NCBI RefSeq assembly: GCF_030398335.1
Contig: NZ_JAOAOP010000017.1
Location: 1 to 62,840, forward strand
Origin: Aquibium sp. A9E412
GTDB taxonomy: Bacteria; Pseudomonadota; Alphaproteobacteria; Rhizobiales; Rhizobiaceae
Reading direction: 5' to 3'
Length of the DNA: 62,840 nucleotides
Shown here: piece by piece, positions 22,432 to 31,629 of the stretch
Layout of the letters: the number at the start of each line of letters is the position of its first letter
Position numbering within the stretch: position 1 is the first letter of the stretch
Translations under genes and position numbers: made by a program
The notes under the pieces: generated by a model
What the model saw: the letters and a program-made list of their open reading frames with translations, nothing else
The model's database searches: none
Told to the model about the DNA's origin: nothing

Positions 22432-24926
22432 GTCACCGGCTCCAGCCGCACGGCGCATTTCTTGAAGTCGGTCTGCTTGGAGATCGGGTCGGTGGCGTCG
22501 AGGGTCACCTTGTTGATGAGCTGCGTGGCGTCGAACCACGGCACGAAGACGAGCCCGCGCGGCACCTTGTTGCGGCCGGCCGTCTCGACCCGGCTGCGGA
22601 TGGCGCCGCGGCGCGACACGACGCGCACCTCCTGGCCGCGGTTGAGCCCCAGCTCGCGCGCGTCGAGCGGGTGCATGTAGACGAGCGCGTTCGGCACCGC
22701 GCGGTGCAGCTCGGGCACCCGCTGCGTCATCGAGCCGGAATGCCAGTGCTCGAGCACCCGCCCGGTCGACAGCCAGAACGGGTACGCCTCGTCGGGACTT
22801 TCGGCCGGCGGCTCGTAGGGAAGCTGGAAGATGTTGGCGCGGCCTTCCGGCTTGCCGTAGAAGTCGATCTGGCGTCCGGGCGTCACATAGGGGTCGTGAT
22901 CGCCGTTGTAGCGCCAGCGCGTCTCCTTGCCGTCGACCACCGGCCAGCGCAGCCCGCGCACCTCGTGATAGACGTCGAACGGCGCCAGGTCGTGTCCGTG
23001 CTCGCGGCCGAACCGGGCATACTCCTCGAACAGGCCCTTCTGCACGTAGAAGCCGAAATGCGCCGCCTCGTCGTTGGCGTAGTCGGGATCGACGTCGGCG
23101 AGCGGAAAGGCGTCGACATTGCCGTTGCGGAACAGCACGTCGTACAGCGTGCGGCCGCGATAGTCCGGGTTGTCGTCGAGCAGCGCCTGCGGCCACACCT
23201 CGTCGGTGGTGAAGCGCTTGGAGAACTCCATGAGCTGCCACAGGTCCGAGCGCGCCTCGCCGGGCGCCGGCACGAGCTGGTGCCAGAACTGCGTGCGCCG
23301 CTCGGCATTGCCGTAGGCGCCCTCCTTCTCGACCCACATCGCCGTCGGCAGGATGAGGTCGGCCGCCTCGCAGGTCACCGTCGGATAGGCGTCCGACACG
23401 ACGATGAAGTTGTCCGGGTTGCGGTAGCCCGGCAGCGTCTCCTCCATCATGTTGGGCGCGGCCTGCATGTTGTTGTTGACCTGCACCCAGTAGGCGTTGA
23501 TCCGCCCGTCGCGCAGCAGCCGGTTCTGCAGCACCGCGTGGGCGCCGGGCTTCTCCGGCACCGTGCCGGCCGGCAGCTTCCAGATGCGCTCGGCCGTCGC
23601 CCGGTGCTCGGGATCGGTGACCACCAGGTCGGCCGGCAGCCGGTGCGAGAAGGTGCCGACCTCGCGCGCCGTGCCGCAGGCCGAGGGCTGGCCGGTCAGC
23701 GAGAACGGCGAGTTGCCGGGCGTCGCGATCTTGCCGGTCAGGAGATGCAGATTGTAGACGAGATTGTTGCACCACACGCCGCGCACGTGCTGGTTGAAGC
23801 CCATCGTCCACAGCGACATCACCTTGATGTCGGGATCGGCGTAGAGCTCGGCGAGCGCCTCGAGCTTGCTCTTCGGCACGCCCGACAAGGCGCTGACGCT
23901 GTCGACGTCGTAGTCGGCGACGAAGGCGGCGAAGGTGTCGAAGTCGATCTCGTCGGCCTCGTTGGCGGCCGCCGCGTTCTGCGCCGCGACCTCGAGCGGA
24001 TGGTCCGGCCTGAGGCCGTAGCCGATGTCGGTGCGGCCGCGCTGGAAGCGCACGTTCTGGCCGATGAAGGCTTCGTCGACCCGCCCGGTCTGGATGATGT
24101 GGTTGGCGATGTAGTTGAGGATCGCCAGGTCGGTGTGCGGCGTGAAGACGATCGGCACGTCGGCGAGGTCGAAGCTGCGGTTCTCGAAGGTCGACAGCAC
24201 CGCCACCTTGACATGCGGATGTGACAGCCGCCGGTCGGTCAGCCGCGTCCACAGGATCGGGTGCATCTCGGCCATGTTGGCGCCCCACAGGACGAAGGCG
24301 TCGGCATGCTCGAAATCGTCGTAGCAGCCCATCGGCTCGTCGATGCCGAAGGTGCGGATGAAGCCGGCCACCGCGCTCGCCATGCAGTGGCGCGCATTGG
24401 GGTCGATGTTGTTGGAGCGGAAGCCCGCCTTCATCAGCTTGGAGGCCGCATAGCCCTCCCACACGGTCCACTGGCCGGAGCCGAACATGCCGACCGCCTC
24501 CGGGCCCTTGTCGCGCAGCGCCGCCTTGAACTTGTCTGCCATCACGTCGAAGGCCTCGTCCCAGCCGACCGGCTCGAAGTCGCCCTCCTTGTCGTAGACG
24601 CCGTCGCGCTTGCGCAGCAGCGGCGTCGTCAGCCGGTCGGCGCCGTACATGATCTTCGACAGGAAGTAGCCCTTCACGCAGTTCAGCCCGCGGTTGACCT
24701 CCGACTTGGCGTCGCCGTGCGTGGCCACCACGCGGCCCTCGCGCGTCGCCACCATCACCGAGCAGCCGGTGCCGCAGAAGCGGCACGGCGCCTTCGACCA
24801 CTTGAGCTCGGTCAGCTCGCGCTCGGTCACCAGGTTCTGCGCCTCGGCCGCCAGCGGGATACCGGCCGCCGCGGCGGCGGTCGCCACCGCCTGCGCCTTG
24901 AGCACGTCGCGTCGGCTGATCGTCAT
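22428..24926 (-). CDS. napA: Periplasmic nitrate reductase catalytic subunit NapA
   Basis: An 832-residue molybdoenzyme reducing nitrate to nitrite (EC 1.9.6.1). The twin-arginine signal is SRRDVLKAQ (residues 4-12). The [4Fe-4S] ligands are C48, C51, C55 and C83 (CRFCGTGC and GLNCVKG), and the molybdenum ligand is C181 in ARHCMASAV, all intact. The C-terminal pterin-binding region includes [16 protein letters not shown] start at 24926, giving the Tat signal at once, with AAAGGTG upstream; a GTG-type start at 25013 adds only Arg/Gly repeats. Overlaps napD and napB by 4 bp each. Confidence 0.97.
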   Translation of the reverse strand: MTISRRDVLKAQAVATAAAAAGIPLAAEAQNLVTERELTELKWSKAPCRFCGTGCSVMVATREGRVVATHGDAKSEVNRGLNCVKGYFLSKIMYGADRLTTPLLRKRDGVYDKEGDFEPVGWDEAFDVMADKFKAALRDKGPEAVGMFGSGQWTVWEGYAASKLMKAGFRSNNIDPNARHCMASAVAGFIRTFGIDEPMGCYDDFEHADAFVLWGANMAEMHPILWTRLTDRRLSHPHVKVAVLSTFENRSFDLADVPIVFTPHTDLAILNYIANHIIQTGRVDEAFIGQNVRFQRGRTDIGYGLRPDHPLEVAAQNAAAANEADEIDFDTFAAFVADYDVDSVSALSGVPKSKLEALAELYADPDIKVMSLWTMGFNQHVRGVWCNNLVYNLHLLTGKIATPGNSPFSLTGQPSACGTAREVGTFSHRLPADLVVTDPEHRATAERIWKLPAGTVPEKPGAHAVLQNRLLRDGRINAYWVQVNNNMQAAPNMMEETLPGYRNPDNFIVVSDAYPTVTCEAADLILPTAMWVEKEGAYGNAERRTQFWHQLVPAPGEARSDLWQLMEFSKRFTTDEVWPQALLDDNPDYRGRTLYDVLFRNGNVDAFPLADVDPDYANDEAAHFGFYVQKGLFEEYARFGREHGHDLAPFDVYHEVRGLRWPVVDGKETRWRYNGDHDPYVTPGRQIDFYGKPEGRANIFQLPYEPPAESPDEAYPFWLSTGRVLEHWHSGSMTQRVPELHRAVPNALVYMHPLDARELGLNRGQEVRVVSRRGAIRSRVETAGRNKVPRGLVFVPWFDATQLINKVTLDATDPISKQTDFKKCAVRLEPVT

Positions 24927-25240
24927 TGGGACACCTTTCTGGGGGCCACCGTTCTGGCGGCCACCGTTCTGGCGGCGTCGGCGGGCGCCGCGCCCGTCTC
25001 CGCCGGTTCGCAATGATGGAAGACCATGGTGGCGGCGAGCACGCCGTCGATGAGCTGCATGCGCGTCAGCGCGTCGCCGAGCGCCCGCGCGCTGTCGGCC
25101 TCGAGCGTGACGACGAGCTTGCCGGCCGGGTTCGTGAGCTGCACCTCGCCGCCCAGCGCCGCGACCGCCTCGGCCACCGCCTCTAGACGCTCGGGCCGGG
25201 CGTGCACGACCAGGCTCGACAGATGCGCCTCACGCGGCAT
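24923..25240 (-). CDS. napD: NapA Tat-signal chaperone NapD, repeat-extended C-terminus
   Basis: A 105-residue cytoplasmic protein with the ferredoxin-like NapD fold: [21 protein letters not shown], then [14 protein letters not shown] and [16 protein letters not shown]. NapD binds the NapA signal peptide and holds it until the cofactor is inserted. The last 25 residues (repeating AARTV) come from a 15-bp tandem repeat and are not a family feature. Overlaps napF by 11 bp and napA by 4 bp. Confidence 0.93.
   Translation of the reverse strand: MPREAHLSSLVVHARPERLEAVAEAVAALGGEVQLTNPAGKLVVTLEADSARALGDALTRMQLIDGVLAATMVFHHCEPAETGAAPADAARTVAARTVAPRKVSQ
24931..24975. repeat. 15-bp tandem repeat in the napD 3' end
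   Basis: Two perfect copies of CCACCGTTCTGGCGG (24946-24960, 24961-24975) follow a degenerate third (24931-24945). The unit is five codons, so copy-number change would alter napD tail length without a frameshift; it also sits immediately before the napA ribosome-binding site. Confidence 0.85.
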
Positions 25241-25742
25241 CGGCCGCCCTCCCCGCATGCGTCGGCCGGCGCACGTCGATCGCGCCGACCGGACACACCG
25301 GCACGCAGCCGCCGCACCCGGTGCAGGCCTCGGCATCGACCGTCATCACCGCGCGGCCGCCCGGCTGCGACCGGCAGCGCAGCGCCCGCGCCTCGCACAC
25401 GTCCTCGCAGGCCCGGCAGGTGACGCCCTGCCGCTCCAGGCAGCCGTCCGAGACCGCCGCCACCGCGTCCCATGGCGGCGTGCGGCCGGTGTCGAACACC
25501 GGCTCGGGACAGGCCTCTGCGCACGCCCCGCAGAAGGTGCAGGGCTGGGTGAAGGCGATCACGGGATGCGTGCCGCCGGCGATGGCGAGGATGTCCTGCG
25601 GGCAGGCCTCCGCGCAGGCGCCGCACGCCGTGCAGTGCGCCATCACGCGCGCCGCGTCGCTCCACGGCGGGGTGAGCGGCGCGTCGCGCGCGGCGAGGCG
25701 GCGGCGGCCCGGCGATGCCCCCGATGCGTGTCGGTGGGCCAT
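25230..25742 (-). CDS. napF: Ferredoxin-type protein NapF
   Basis: A 170-residue cytoplasmic iron-sulfur protein. It has a basic N-terminus (SPGRRRLAARD) and Cys motifs CTACGACAEACP, CTFCGACAEACP and CTGCGGCVPVCP for [4Fe-4S] clusters, plus extra Cys in GVTCRACEDVCEARALRC. NapF is thought to help assemble or activate NapA before export. It lies between napE (4 bp away) and napD (11-bp overlap). Confidence 0.95.
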   Translation of the reverse strand: MAHRHASGASPGRRRLAARDAPLTPPWSDAARVMAHCTACGACAEACPQDILAIAGGTHPVIAFTQPCTFCGACAEACPEPVFDTGRTPPWDAVAAVSDGCLERQGVTCRACEDVCEARALRCRSQPGGRAVMTVDAEACTGCGGCVPVCPVGAIDVRRPTHAGRAADAA

Positions 25743-25746
25743 GCGG

Positions 25747-25923
25747 TCAGTATCCGGGCGGGCCGAACACGAGGTGCTGCATCCACACCACGAAGCCGAA
25801 CCCGCCGACGAAGATGACGCTCAGGACGGGAAACAGGACGAAGGCCAAGAGCAGGAAGGCGATCGTCTCGTGCTTCTTCTGCGGCGTTGCCTCGGCGCTT
25901 GCCCCCTCGCCGGACGAAGCCAT
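25747..25923 (-). CDS. napE: Small membrane protein NapE
   Basis: A 58-residue protein with a polar N-terminus and one long helix (TIAFLLLAFVLFPVLSVIFV), ending VWMQHLVFGPPGY, which is typical of NapE. Its role in periplasmic nitrate reduction is unclear. I chose ATG 25923, with GGGAGA 7 nt upstream, over ATG 25929, which overlaps that site. First gene of the nap operon. I saw no good FNR-, NnrR- or NsrR-type palindrome upstream. Confidence 0.92.
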   Translation of the reverse strand: MASSGEGASAEATPQKKHETIAFLLLAFVLFPVLSVIFVGGFGFVVWMQHLVFGPPGY

Positions 25924-26029
25924 CGGCATTCTCCCACCGGCCGGCAAGTCCCGGCCGTTTGCTCGACTGCGACATTCTGTCAACGAGTCATAGCAGCAGC
26001 GGCGGGTGGCCGACAAGCCGCGGTCGCCG

Positions 26030-26563
26030 CTATTCCCCGTCGCGGAAGAACGCGCGCAGCGTGGCGCCACCCGGCCGGTCGTCGTTGCCGCGGTCGTCGA
26101 AGCCGAAATAGACCTCCAGGTCCCACGCCCACGGATAGGGCGCGTGCCACGCGCGGATGGCGCCATCGCGGCGCCAGGGCCGCGGCGTCTCGCCGAAATT
26201 GTGGGCGATCGCCCGCCGTGCGATGGCGTTTGCCGCGCCGGGCGTCGCGGCCGGATCGTGCACGGTGCACGAGACCGTGTCGCCGGTCTCCAGATAGCCG
26301 TAGACCGGTCCGTCCGCCTGGAAGAACGCGAAGCCGTCCGCGCCGCCGCGCCCGACGACGAAGCCCGCCTCGCGCACCAGCCGGCGGGCCTCGCGGTAGT
26401 CCGGCAGGCCGTAGATGCAGATCTTGGTGAAGGCGTTTTCGAGCCGCTCGCTGGCCACGCTCGCCTGCGCCGCGGCGACGGCCAGCACGAGCCCTGCCAA
26501 GAGTCCTGGCACACCCCGCCCACGGAGATGCGGCCGGGCGGCAAGGTCGCTGTCACAGAGCAT
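26030..26563 (-). CDS. Exported hypothetical protein
   Basis: A 177-residue protein with a signal peptide or anchor (about residues 15-38, ending VASERLEN). The rest is a soluble domain with one Cys pair (KICIYG and VSCTVHD), Arg-rich helices (YREARRLVREAG), and aromatic repeats such as WHAPYPWAWDLEVYFGFDD. No family recognised. GAGGAA precedes the start at 26563. It is divergent from the small secreted gene at 26711 across a long inverted repeat. Confidence 0.65.
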   Translation of the reverse strand: MLCDSDLAARPHLRGRGVPGLLAGLVLAVAAAQASVASERLENAFTKICIYGLPDYREARRLVREAGFVVGRGGADGFAFFQADGPVYGYLETGDTVSCTVHDPAATPGAANAIARRAIAHNFGETPRPWRRDGAIRAWHAPYPWAWDLEVYFGFDDRGNDDRPGGATLRAFFRDGE

Positions 26564-26620
26564 GGTCGTTCCTCGATGTCGCCGCGCGCATGTTGGCGTC
26601 ATGCTCCGGCCGCCGCCTGC

Positions 26621-26656
26621 GCGATGCAACTAGATCACCTGGGCTAGTTGCGTCGC
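26621..26656. promoter_or_regulatory. Inverted repeat with 13-bp arms in a divergent promoter
   Basis: GCGATGCAACTAG (26621-26633) and CTAGTTGCGTCGC (26644-26656) pair with one mismatch around a 10-nt spacer. CTAG is generally rare in bacterial DNA, and having it in both arms suggests selection. It lies 58-93 bp before the minus-strand gene start and 55-90 bp before the plus-strand start, so it could control both genes. The regulator is unknown. Confidence 0.65.
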
Positions 26657-26710
26657 ACCGCGGCCGCCCGGCACCCTGGCGCCGCCACGTCATCGCACAA
26701 AGGAGCAGCC

Positions 26711-26983
26711 ATGAAACGCATCCTCACCGGCCTCGCCGCGGCGACCGCCCTGACGGCGGCGACAGGCCCCTCGGCCGCCGAGACCTTCTATCTGCGCTGC
26801 GACGGCTACGGCGCCGACATCACCATCTACGACCGGCGCAATGCCGAGCGTGTCGGCGACGTCACCGTGTGCGGCCGGACCTACTACTTCTCCGCCTATG
26901 TCTCGCGGACGATCGACCGCCATTGCACCGGCGCCTGGAAGATCACCACGACGGGCCGCACCCCGGTCTGCCAGTCGCGCTGA
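26711..26983 (+). CDS. Small exported hypothetical protein
   Basis: A 90-residue secreted protein: signal peptide (1-23, ending PSAAE), then a compact domain with four Cys (YLRCDGYG, VTVCGRTYYF, RHCTGAW, PVCQSR) that could form two disulfides. No family recognised. AAAGGAG lies before ATG 26711. It probably shares an operon with the membrane protein 16 bp downstream. Confidence 0.65.
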   Translation: MKRILTGLAAATALTAATGPSAAETFYLRCDGYGADITIYDRRNAERVGDVTVCGRTYYFSAYVSRTIDRHCTGAWKITTTGRTPVCQSR

Positions 26984-26999
26984 CAGGCAAGGCCCGCCG

Positions 27000-27398
27000 A
27001 TGAACACACGCCTCACGGCCGCCGCCGGCTTCGCGCTGTTCGCCGCGACGGCAATCGGCGTCGGCGGGCTTGCCGCCGGCGGCTGGCATGGCGCGGCCGG
27101 TCTCTCGCCGCCGACCCTCGGCCTGTTCGGCGGCTGTGGCGCGGCCGTCGCCTTCCTGTCGTGGTGGCTGGTCGACGGGGCGCGAAGCTGGCGTTCGGCC
27201 GCGCTGGCCGGCCTGCTCACCGCCTTCGCCGCGACGTCGGCCGTCGCCATGGTGCTCGGCGGCGGCGCGCCATTCCTCGTGCCGCTCGGCCTGGCGACGA
27301 CGGCGCCTGCCTTCGCCATTCCGGCTGTCGTCGGCGCGCTCGTCTACCGCATGCTGTGGCGCGCGACGGCGCGGCGCCGCGCCGGCACCGGCGGTTGA
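27000..27398 (+). CDS. Hypothetical membrane protein with about four helices
   Basis: A 132-residue, Ala/Gly-rich protein with hydrophobic segments at about 7-28, 38-58, 66-88 and 93-118, and a basic C-terminus ([10 protein letters not shown]). It does not match a family I know. It starts 16 bp after the small secreted gene and ends 55 bp before the response regulator gene, so it may belong to that unit. Confidence 0.6.
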   Translation: MNTRLTAAAGFALFAATAIGVGGLAAGGWHGAAGLSPPTLGLFGGCGAAVAFLSWWLVDGARSWRSAALAGLLTAFAATSAVAMVLGGGAPFLVPLGLATTAPAFAIPAVVGALVYRMLWRATARRRAGTGG

Positions 27399-27453
27399 GC
27401 CGGCCGCTGTCATCGCCGCACCGTGCGGTGTAGAAGAAACGCGTGGACGCGCC

Positions 27454-28068
27454 ATGCACATCGTGATCGCCGACGACCATCCCGTCTTCCGCGACGGCCT
27501 GCGCCAGCTCGCCCAGCGCAGCTTGGCCGACTGCCGCATCCGCCAGGCCGGCACGATGGAGGAGGTGCTGGCGCTGGTCGGCGAACGCGCACCCGACCTG
27601 TTCGTGCTCGACCTCGACTTTCCCGGCTTCGTCTTTCCCGACGGCATGCGCACACTGCGCAACCGCTGTCCGCTCGCCTCGGTGCTGGTCATCTCGATGT
27701 CCGACGACCCGGCCACCATCGACGACGTGCTGGCGAGCGGCGCGGACGGCTTCGTGTCGAAGGCTGTGCCGCCGCATTGCATCGGCCGCGCCTTCGCCGA
27801 CGTGCTCGACGGCGTCGTCGTGCGCATCGGCCCCGGTGATCTGCCGGCCGCCGGCGCAACGCCGCGGGACGGCGGCGAGGCGGCACTGACGCCGCGCCAG
27901 CGCGAAATCCTGCGCCTGGTCGCGCTCGGCCTGTCGAACAAGGCGATCGCGCGGGAACTGGGGATCTCACCGCACACCGTTCGGTTGCACGTCTCGGCGC
28001 TGCTGAAGAGCCTGAATGCGGCCAACCGCGCGGCCGCCGCCGCCATCGGCCGCGACATGGGCTACTGA
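27454..28068 (+). CDS. NarL/FixJ-type response regulator (LuxR HTH)
   Basis: A 204-residue two-component regulator. The receiver domain (1-118) has acidic D7-D8, phospho-acceptor D53 (VLDLDFPG) and K103 (FVSKAV). The LuxR-type helix-turn-helix (about 142-195) is [22 protein letters not shown], then [17 protein letters not shown] 27454 opens the receiver directly. Its 3' end overlaps the convergent hybrid kinase gene by 7 bp, which makes that kinase its likely partner. Targets unknown. Confidence 0.92.
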   Translation: MHIVIADDHPVFRDGLRQLAQRSLADCRIRQAGTMEEVLALVGERAPDLFVLDLDFPGFVFPDGMRTLRNRCPLASVLVISMSDDPATIDDVLASGADGFVSKAVPPHCIGRAFADVLDGVVVRIGPGDLPAAGATPRDGGEAALTPRQREILRLVALGLSNKAIARELGISPHTVRLHVSALLKSLNAANRAAAAAIGRDMGY

Positions 28069-29876
28069 GCGCCGGCCGCCCCGCCGGCCATCGTCAGCGA
28101 GGTGATGGCGGCCCGGAGCTGGGCCGGCCGCACCGGCTTTTGCAGCACCAGGCCGCGGCCGCCGGCCACGGCCCGATGCGCCGCCGGATCGTCGCTGCCC
28201 GTCACCACGATGACGGGACAGGCCGGCGCGCGCGTCCGGCAGGCCGCGATCAACCGCTCGGCGAGCGCGCCGCGGCCGCCCGCAAAGTCGGTCAGCACGA
28301 TGTCGGCCTCGGGCAGCGCCGCCGGCGTCGCGGCAAGGCCCATCACGACGCACCCCCAGCTTTCCAGCAGCCGGCCCGTCGCCTCGCGCGCCGCCGCGTC
28401 GTCGTCGACGAGAAGCACGCGCAACCCGCTCAGCCAGTTGCGCGCCGACGACTGCGGCGGCCTGTCGGCCGGGCCGCTGGCATGCGCGAGGCCGGCGATC
28501 TCCACCACCGTGCCGGTGCCCGGCCGCGAATGAAGCCGCGCCTCGAGGCCCAGCAGCGCGCTGTAGCGGGCGACCAGCGGCAACCCGAGGCCGAGGCCCG
28601 GCATCTGCGAGGCGGCGCGGCGGAACTCCTCGAACGCCGCAGCGCGGAAGCTCTCGCTCATGCCCGGTCCGCGGTCGGCGACGACGATGCTGGCCGTGCG
28701 GCCGCGCCGCTTGGTGCCGAGCGTGATGCGCGTGCCCGGCGCATACTTGATCGCGTTTGAGATGACGTTCTGGACGATGTTCTCGACCAGCGCCGGATCG
28801 GTGACCACATCGAGTGCGGCACCGCGCACGGCGATCGTGCAGCCGCGGTTGCCGGCCGCCGGCGCGTTCTGCCGCGCCAGGCTGTCGAGCAGCGGGCGCA
28901 GCGCCACGACCACCGGCTTCGGCTCCAGCCGGCCGAGCTCGAGCGCCGACAGGTCCATCAGGCTCTGGAACTGGCGCGAGAGCGACTGCACGGACTGCGC
29001 GATCTGGCCGACGGTCTCGTGCGTGCGGCGCGACAGTTTCTGGCCGCGCAGCAGCTCCGTCAGCATGCCGATCGCGTGCACCGGCTGGCGCAGGTCGTGG
29101 CTGGCATAGGCGATGAAGCGCGATTTGGCGCGGTTCGCCTCGTCGGCGCGGGCGCGCTCTCGCTGGCTCGCCACCACCTCGTCGGCGAGCGAGCGCGCGA
29201 GCGCATGGTTGTCGCGCAGAAAGCGGCTCATGCGGTAGGCGAGCATCGACAGCACGCAGCCGAACAGCAGCACCATGGCAGCGTTCGCCGTGCCGCGCGG
29301 ACCCGCGTCGAACAGCCAGTGGCCGGTCGCAAGGCCGGGGATCGACAGCCAGATGCTGACCATGCACGAGCGCATCACCGCGTGCTGCGCCGACACCGCG
29401 CCGAGCGCCGTGCCGCCGAGCGCCAGGGTGTAGAGCAGCAGGTGCTCGAGCGAGGCCTGGGCAAAGCTCACGGCGCCGAGTGACCAGGTCACCGCTACGA
29501 GCGCCGTGGTGCCGGTGTGCAGCAGGCCGGCCAGCCGCTTGTGCGCCGTGCGCGCGCCAGTCAGGCAGATGCCGATCATCGCCGCCGTCAGCCCGAGCAT
29601 CGCCCACAGCCATTGCTGCACGTCGGGCCGCGCCGGGTCCTGAACGGCCGCCGTCAGCGTGACGACGGCGGCATGCACCGCCCAGCCTGCCGCGCCGAGA
29701 CTGAACAGGTAGTCGAGCTGCCAGCCGGCCGGCCGCAGGAAGCCCGGCGCGTCGGGCGCCGGCAACGCGGCGCCGGTCGTGTGCCTGTGCTGTGGAATGC
29801 CCCGCCCCCGTCTGCCGCCCTTCCCCGCGGGCGCCGCCAGGTGCGTTTCACCATCGCGCGGACGCAGCGTCAACAC
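28062..29876 (-). CDS. Hybrid sensor histidine kinase with C-terminal receiver
   Basis: A 604-residue inner-membrane kinase. About six helices (residues 55-218) form an integral sensor with little periplasmic exposure. A coiled segment (225-250) leads to the H-box [14 protein letters not shown] (H260), the HATPase domain (N-box [10 protein letters not shown] near 371, G-boxes DRGPGMS and [12 protein letters not shown]), and a receiver with D530 (IVLTDFAGG) and K580 (LQKPV). The HDLRQP form of the H-box is typical of NahK-like kinases. Start is GTG 29876. Convergent with the NarL-type regulator, its probable partner. The signal is unknown. Confidence 0.9.
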   Translation of the reverse strand: MLTLRPRDGETHLAAPAGKGGRRGRGIPQHRHTTGAALPAPDAPGFLRPAGWQLDYLFSLGAAGWAVHAAVVTLTAAVQDPARPDVQQWLWAMLGLTAAMIGICLTGARTAHKRLAGLLHTGTTALVAVTWSLGAVSFAQASLEHLLLYTLALGGTALGAVSAQHAVMRSCMVSIWLSIPGLATGHWLFDAGPRGTANAAMVLLFGCVLSMLAYRMSRFLRDNHALARSLADEVVASQRERARADEANRAKSRFIAYASHDLRQPVHAIGMLTELLRGQKLSRRTHETVGQIAQSVQSLSRQFQSLMDLSALELGRLEPKPVVVALRPLLDSLARQNAPAAGNRGCTIAVRGAALDVVTDPALVENIVQNVISNAIKYAPGTRITLGTKRRGRTASIVVADRGPGMSESFRAAAFEEFRRAASQMPGLGLGLPLVARYSALLGLEARLHSRPGTGTVVEIAGLAHASGPADRPPQSSARNWLSGLRVLLVDDDAAAREATGRLLESWGCVVMGLAATPAALPEADIVLTDFAGGRGALAERLIAACRTRAPACPVIVVTGSDDPAAHRAVAGGRGLVLQKPVRPAQLRAAITSLTMAGGAAGAQ

Positions 29877-29949
29877 GCACCGCCGGCGTCAGGCCTCGTC
29901 GCGGCACCGGCCGGCGCCGCCGCCGGCCGGGGCCGCAGGCACGGTCCGC

Positions 29950-30432
29950 CTATTCGGCGGTGAGCTGCTGGATCGCCGTCGCCCATTCCTCGACATGGTA
30001 GGACCGGACGATCCGGCCGTCCTCGACCGTGTGGATGTCGATCGACATGATGTCGAAGCTCTTGCCGGTCGCCGGATCGACGCCGAAGAACGGTCCGACC
30101 GGCGTGCCGGTCGCCCGGCCGCGCACGATGTAGCGGTTGCCGTCCCGCAGGATCTCCTGCGGCTGCCAGGCGAGGTCGGGGATGAGCTGGCCGAAGGCGG
30201 CGAGCGTGTTGACGAGCCCCTCCGCGCCGGGGCCGCCGAGCGGCGTCGGCGTCGATTCCCAGTCCTCGGCGACCACCGCGCGCACCGCCTCCGGCGTCGC
30301 GTCGGCGGGCGTGGTCAGAAGGTCGGAATAAAAGCGCTCGACGACGGCGCGGTCGTCGGCGGCGGCGGGACCGGCCGCGACGAGCGCGGCGCCGAGCGCG
30401 GCGGCGGCGATCCGGGGCTTGATGGCGGGCAT
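29950..30432 (-). CDS. Exported SnoaL-like (NTF2 fold) protein
   Basis: A 160-residue protein with a signal peptide (1-25, ending PAAADD) and one SnoaL-like domain: VVERFYSDLLTTP, EDWESTPTPLGGP, LIPDLAWQPQEI and VEDGRIVRSYHVEEW. Cytoplasmic relatives act as polyketide or ester cyclases; exported versions are mostly uncharacterised. It is divergent from the LysR regulator 103 bp away, which suggests the regulator controls it. Confidence 0.82.
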   Translation of the reverse strand: MPAIKPRIAAAALGAALVAAGPAAADDRAVVERFYSDLLTTPADATPEAVRAVVAEDWESTPTPLGGPGAEGLVNTLAAFGQLIPDLAWQPQEILRDGNRYIVRGRATGTPVGPFFGVDPATGKSFDIMSIDIHTVEDGRIVRSYHVEEWATAIQQLTAE

Positions 30433-30535
30433 GGCGGGACACCTCTCGTGTGTGTGGGACGTCCGCGTTGTGGACCGCCCGCCGACTTCTCGGTAGAATG
30501 GAAATGTCGAACACAGAACTCGGAACTGCCAAATA

Positions 30536-31426
30536 ATGAGCCGCAGCCCTTCGCACCAGACGCTGCGCCGGCTGGTCTATTTCGCCGCCATCGCCGAGGC
30601 CGGCTCGATCCGCGGCGCCGCCGCGCGGCTCGGCCTGTCGGTGCCCGTCGTCTCGGAGGCGCTGTCGGAGCTCGAGGCGGAGCTGTCGGTGACGCTCGCC
30701 GAGCGCACCACGCGACGCTTCACGCTGACCGAGACGGGCCGTGCGGTGCGGGCGGCGGCCGACGAGATGCTGCGCCTGGCCGAGGGCGTCCGGTCGATCG
30801 GCGCGCCCGACGCGCCGCTCGCCGGGCGGCTTGCCGTCACCCTGCCGGTCGAGCTCGCCTCCGACTGGCTGGCGCAGCGGCTGCACCCCTTCCGCGCGCG
30901 CAATCCGCGACTCGAGCTCGTCGTCGAGGCGACCGACGCGGTCGTCGATCTCGGCCGGCGCATGGTCGACGTGGCGGTGCGCACCACCTACCGGCCGCCC
31001 GGCGCGCCGCCGACCGCGCACGAGACGCTGCCGCTCCTGTGCGTCGCCGCACGCCGGCCGGCGCTCGAGCCGGTGCCGCCCGACGGCCTGCGCCTCGACA
31101 TGCCGCTGATCGCCCGCCGGCCCGACGCCTGGTTCGAGGCACGCGAGGCGGCGACCGGCCGCACGGTCACCCTGCGCGCGGCCGAGACCATCGTCATCGA
31201 CAACGGCGCGGCGGCGATCGCCATGGCACGCGAGGGGCTGGGCGCGGCGCTGGTCGTGGCGCGCTCGGTGGCCGACGATCTCGCCGCCGGCCGTCTCGTG
31301 CCGGTGGCTCCCACGCTCGGCTACGGCGCCATCGCGGTCGACTACCGGTTCCGCGACACGCTGCCCTCGCCGGCGGCGCGCGCCTTCGTCGCCTTCCTGC
31401 GCGGCTTCGCCGGCGCGCCCGGCTGA
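30536..31426 (+). CDS. LysR-family transcriptional regulator
   Basis: A 296-residue LysR-type regulator. The N-terminal winged helix (about 8-65) reads LRRLVYFAAIAEAGSIRGAAA, then LGLSVPVVSEALSELEAEL; the effector domain follows from about 92 (LAGRLAVTLPVELAS), with an FEAREAATGRTVTL region late in the protein. The start at ATG 30536 lies in an A/T-rich patch. It is divergent from the SnoaL-like gene and upstream of the SLC13 permease, so it may regulate either. Confidence 0.92.
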   Translation: MSRSPSHQTLRRLVYFAAIAEAGSIRGAAARLGLSVPVVSEALSELEAELSVTLAERTTRRFTLTETGRAVRAAADEMLRLAEGVRSIGAPDAPLAGRLAVTLPVELASDWLAQRLHPFRARNPRLELVVEATDAVVDLGRRMVDVAVRTTYRPPGAPPTAHETLPLLCVAARRPALEPVPPDGLRLDMPLIARRPDAWFEAREAATGRTVTLRAAETIVIDNGAAAIAMAREGLGAALVVARSVADDLAAGRLVPVAPTLGYGAIAVDYRFRDTLPSPAARAFVAFLRGFAGAPG

Positions 31427-31491
31427 CGCGGCGCCGCGCTTGCGCGGCTGCCGCGCCGCGGCTACCAGAGCCCTGGCGCCGATCCGCCATC

Positions 31492-31573
31492 CACGGCATC
31501 GCGGATCGGCGCAACGTTGTCGTCTCGACGCGTTTGCGAACGGCGAACCGGTGTCCGCGTCGCCTGGAAACGC
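31492..31573 (-). repeat. Palindromic repeat, copy 2 (extended, inverted)
   Basis: On the minus strand it shows the same order as copy 1: GCGTTTCC, AGGCGACGCGGACACCGG, TTCGCCGTTCGC, AAACGCGTCGAGACGACAA, then GCGCCGATCCGCGATGCCGTG. It therefore has both the palindromic core and the extension seen in copies 4 and 6. It lies between the LysR gene and the SLC13 gene. Confidence 0.8.
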
Positions 31574-31629
31574 TATAGCCGACAGGAGCCGGCCGGCGCG
31601 GCCGGCCGCCGAACCGCCTGGAGACCGGA

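Noticed and set aside
25924-26029. Possible FNR/NnrR site before napE
   Set aside because: TTGACAGAATGTCG and TTGCTCGACTGCGA resemble half-sites only; the second half does not match.
27416-27428. Hairpin CCGCAC-C-GTGCGG before the response regulator
   Set aside because: Only one base in the loop and no U run; too weak to call a terminator or operator.
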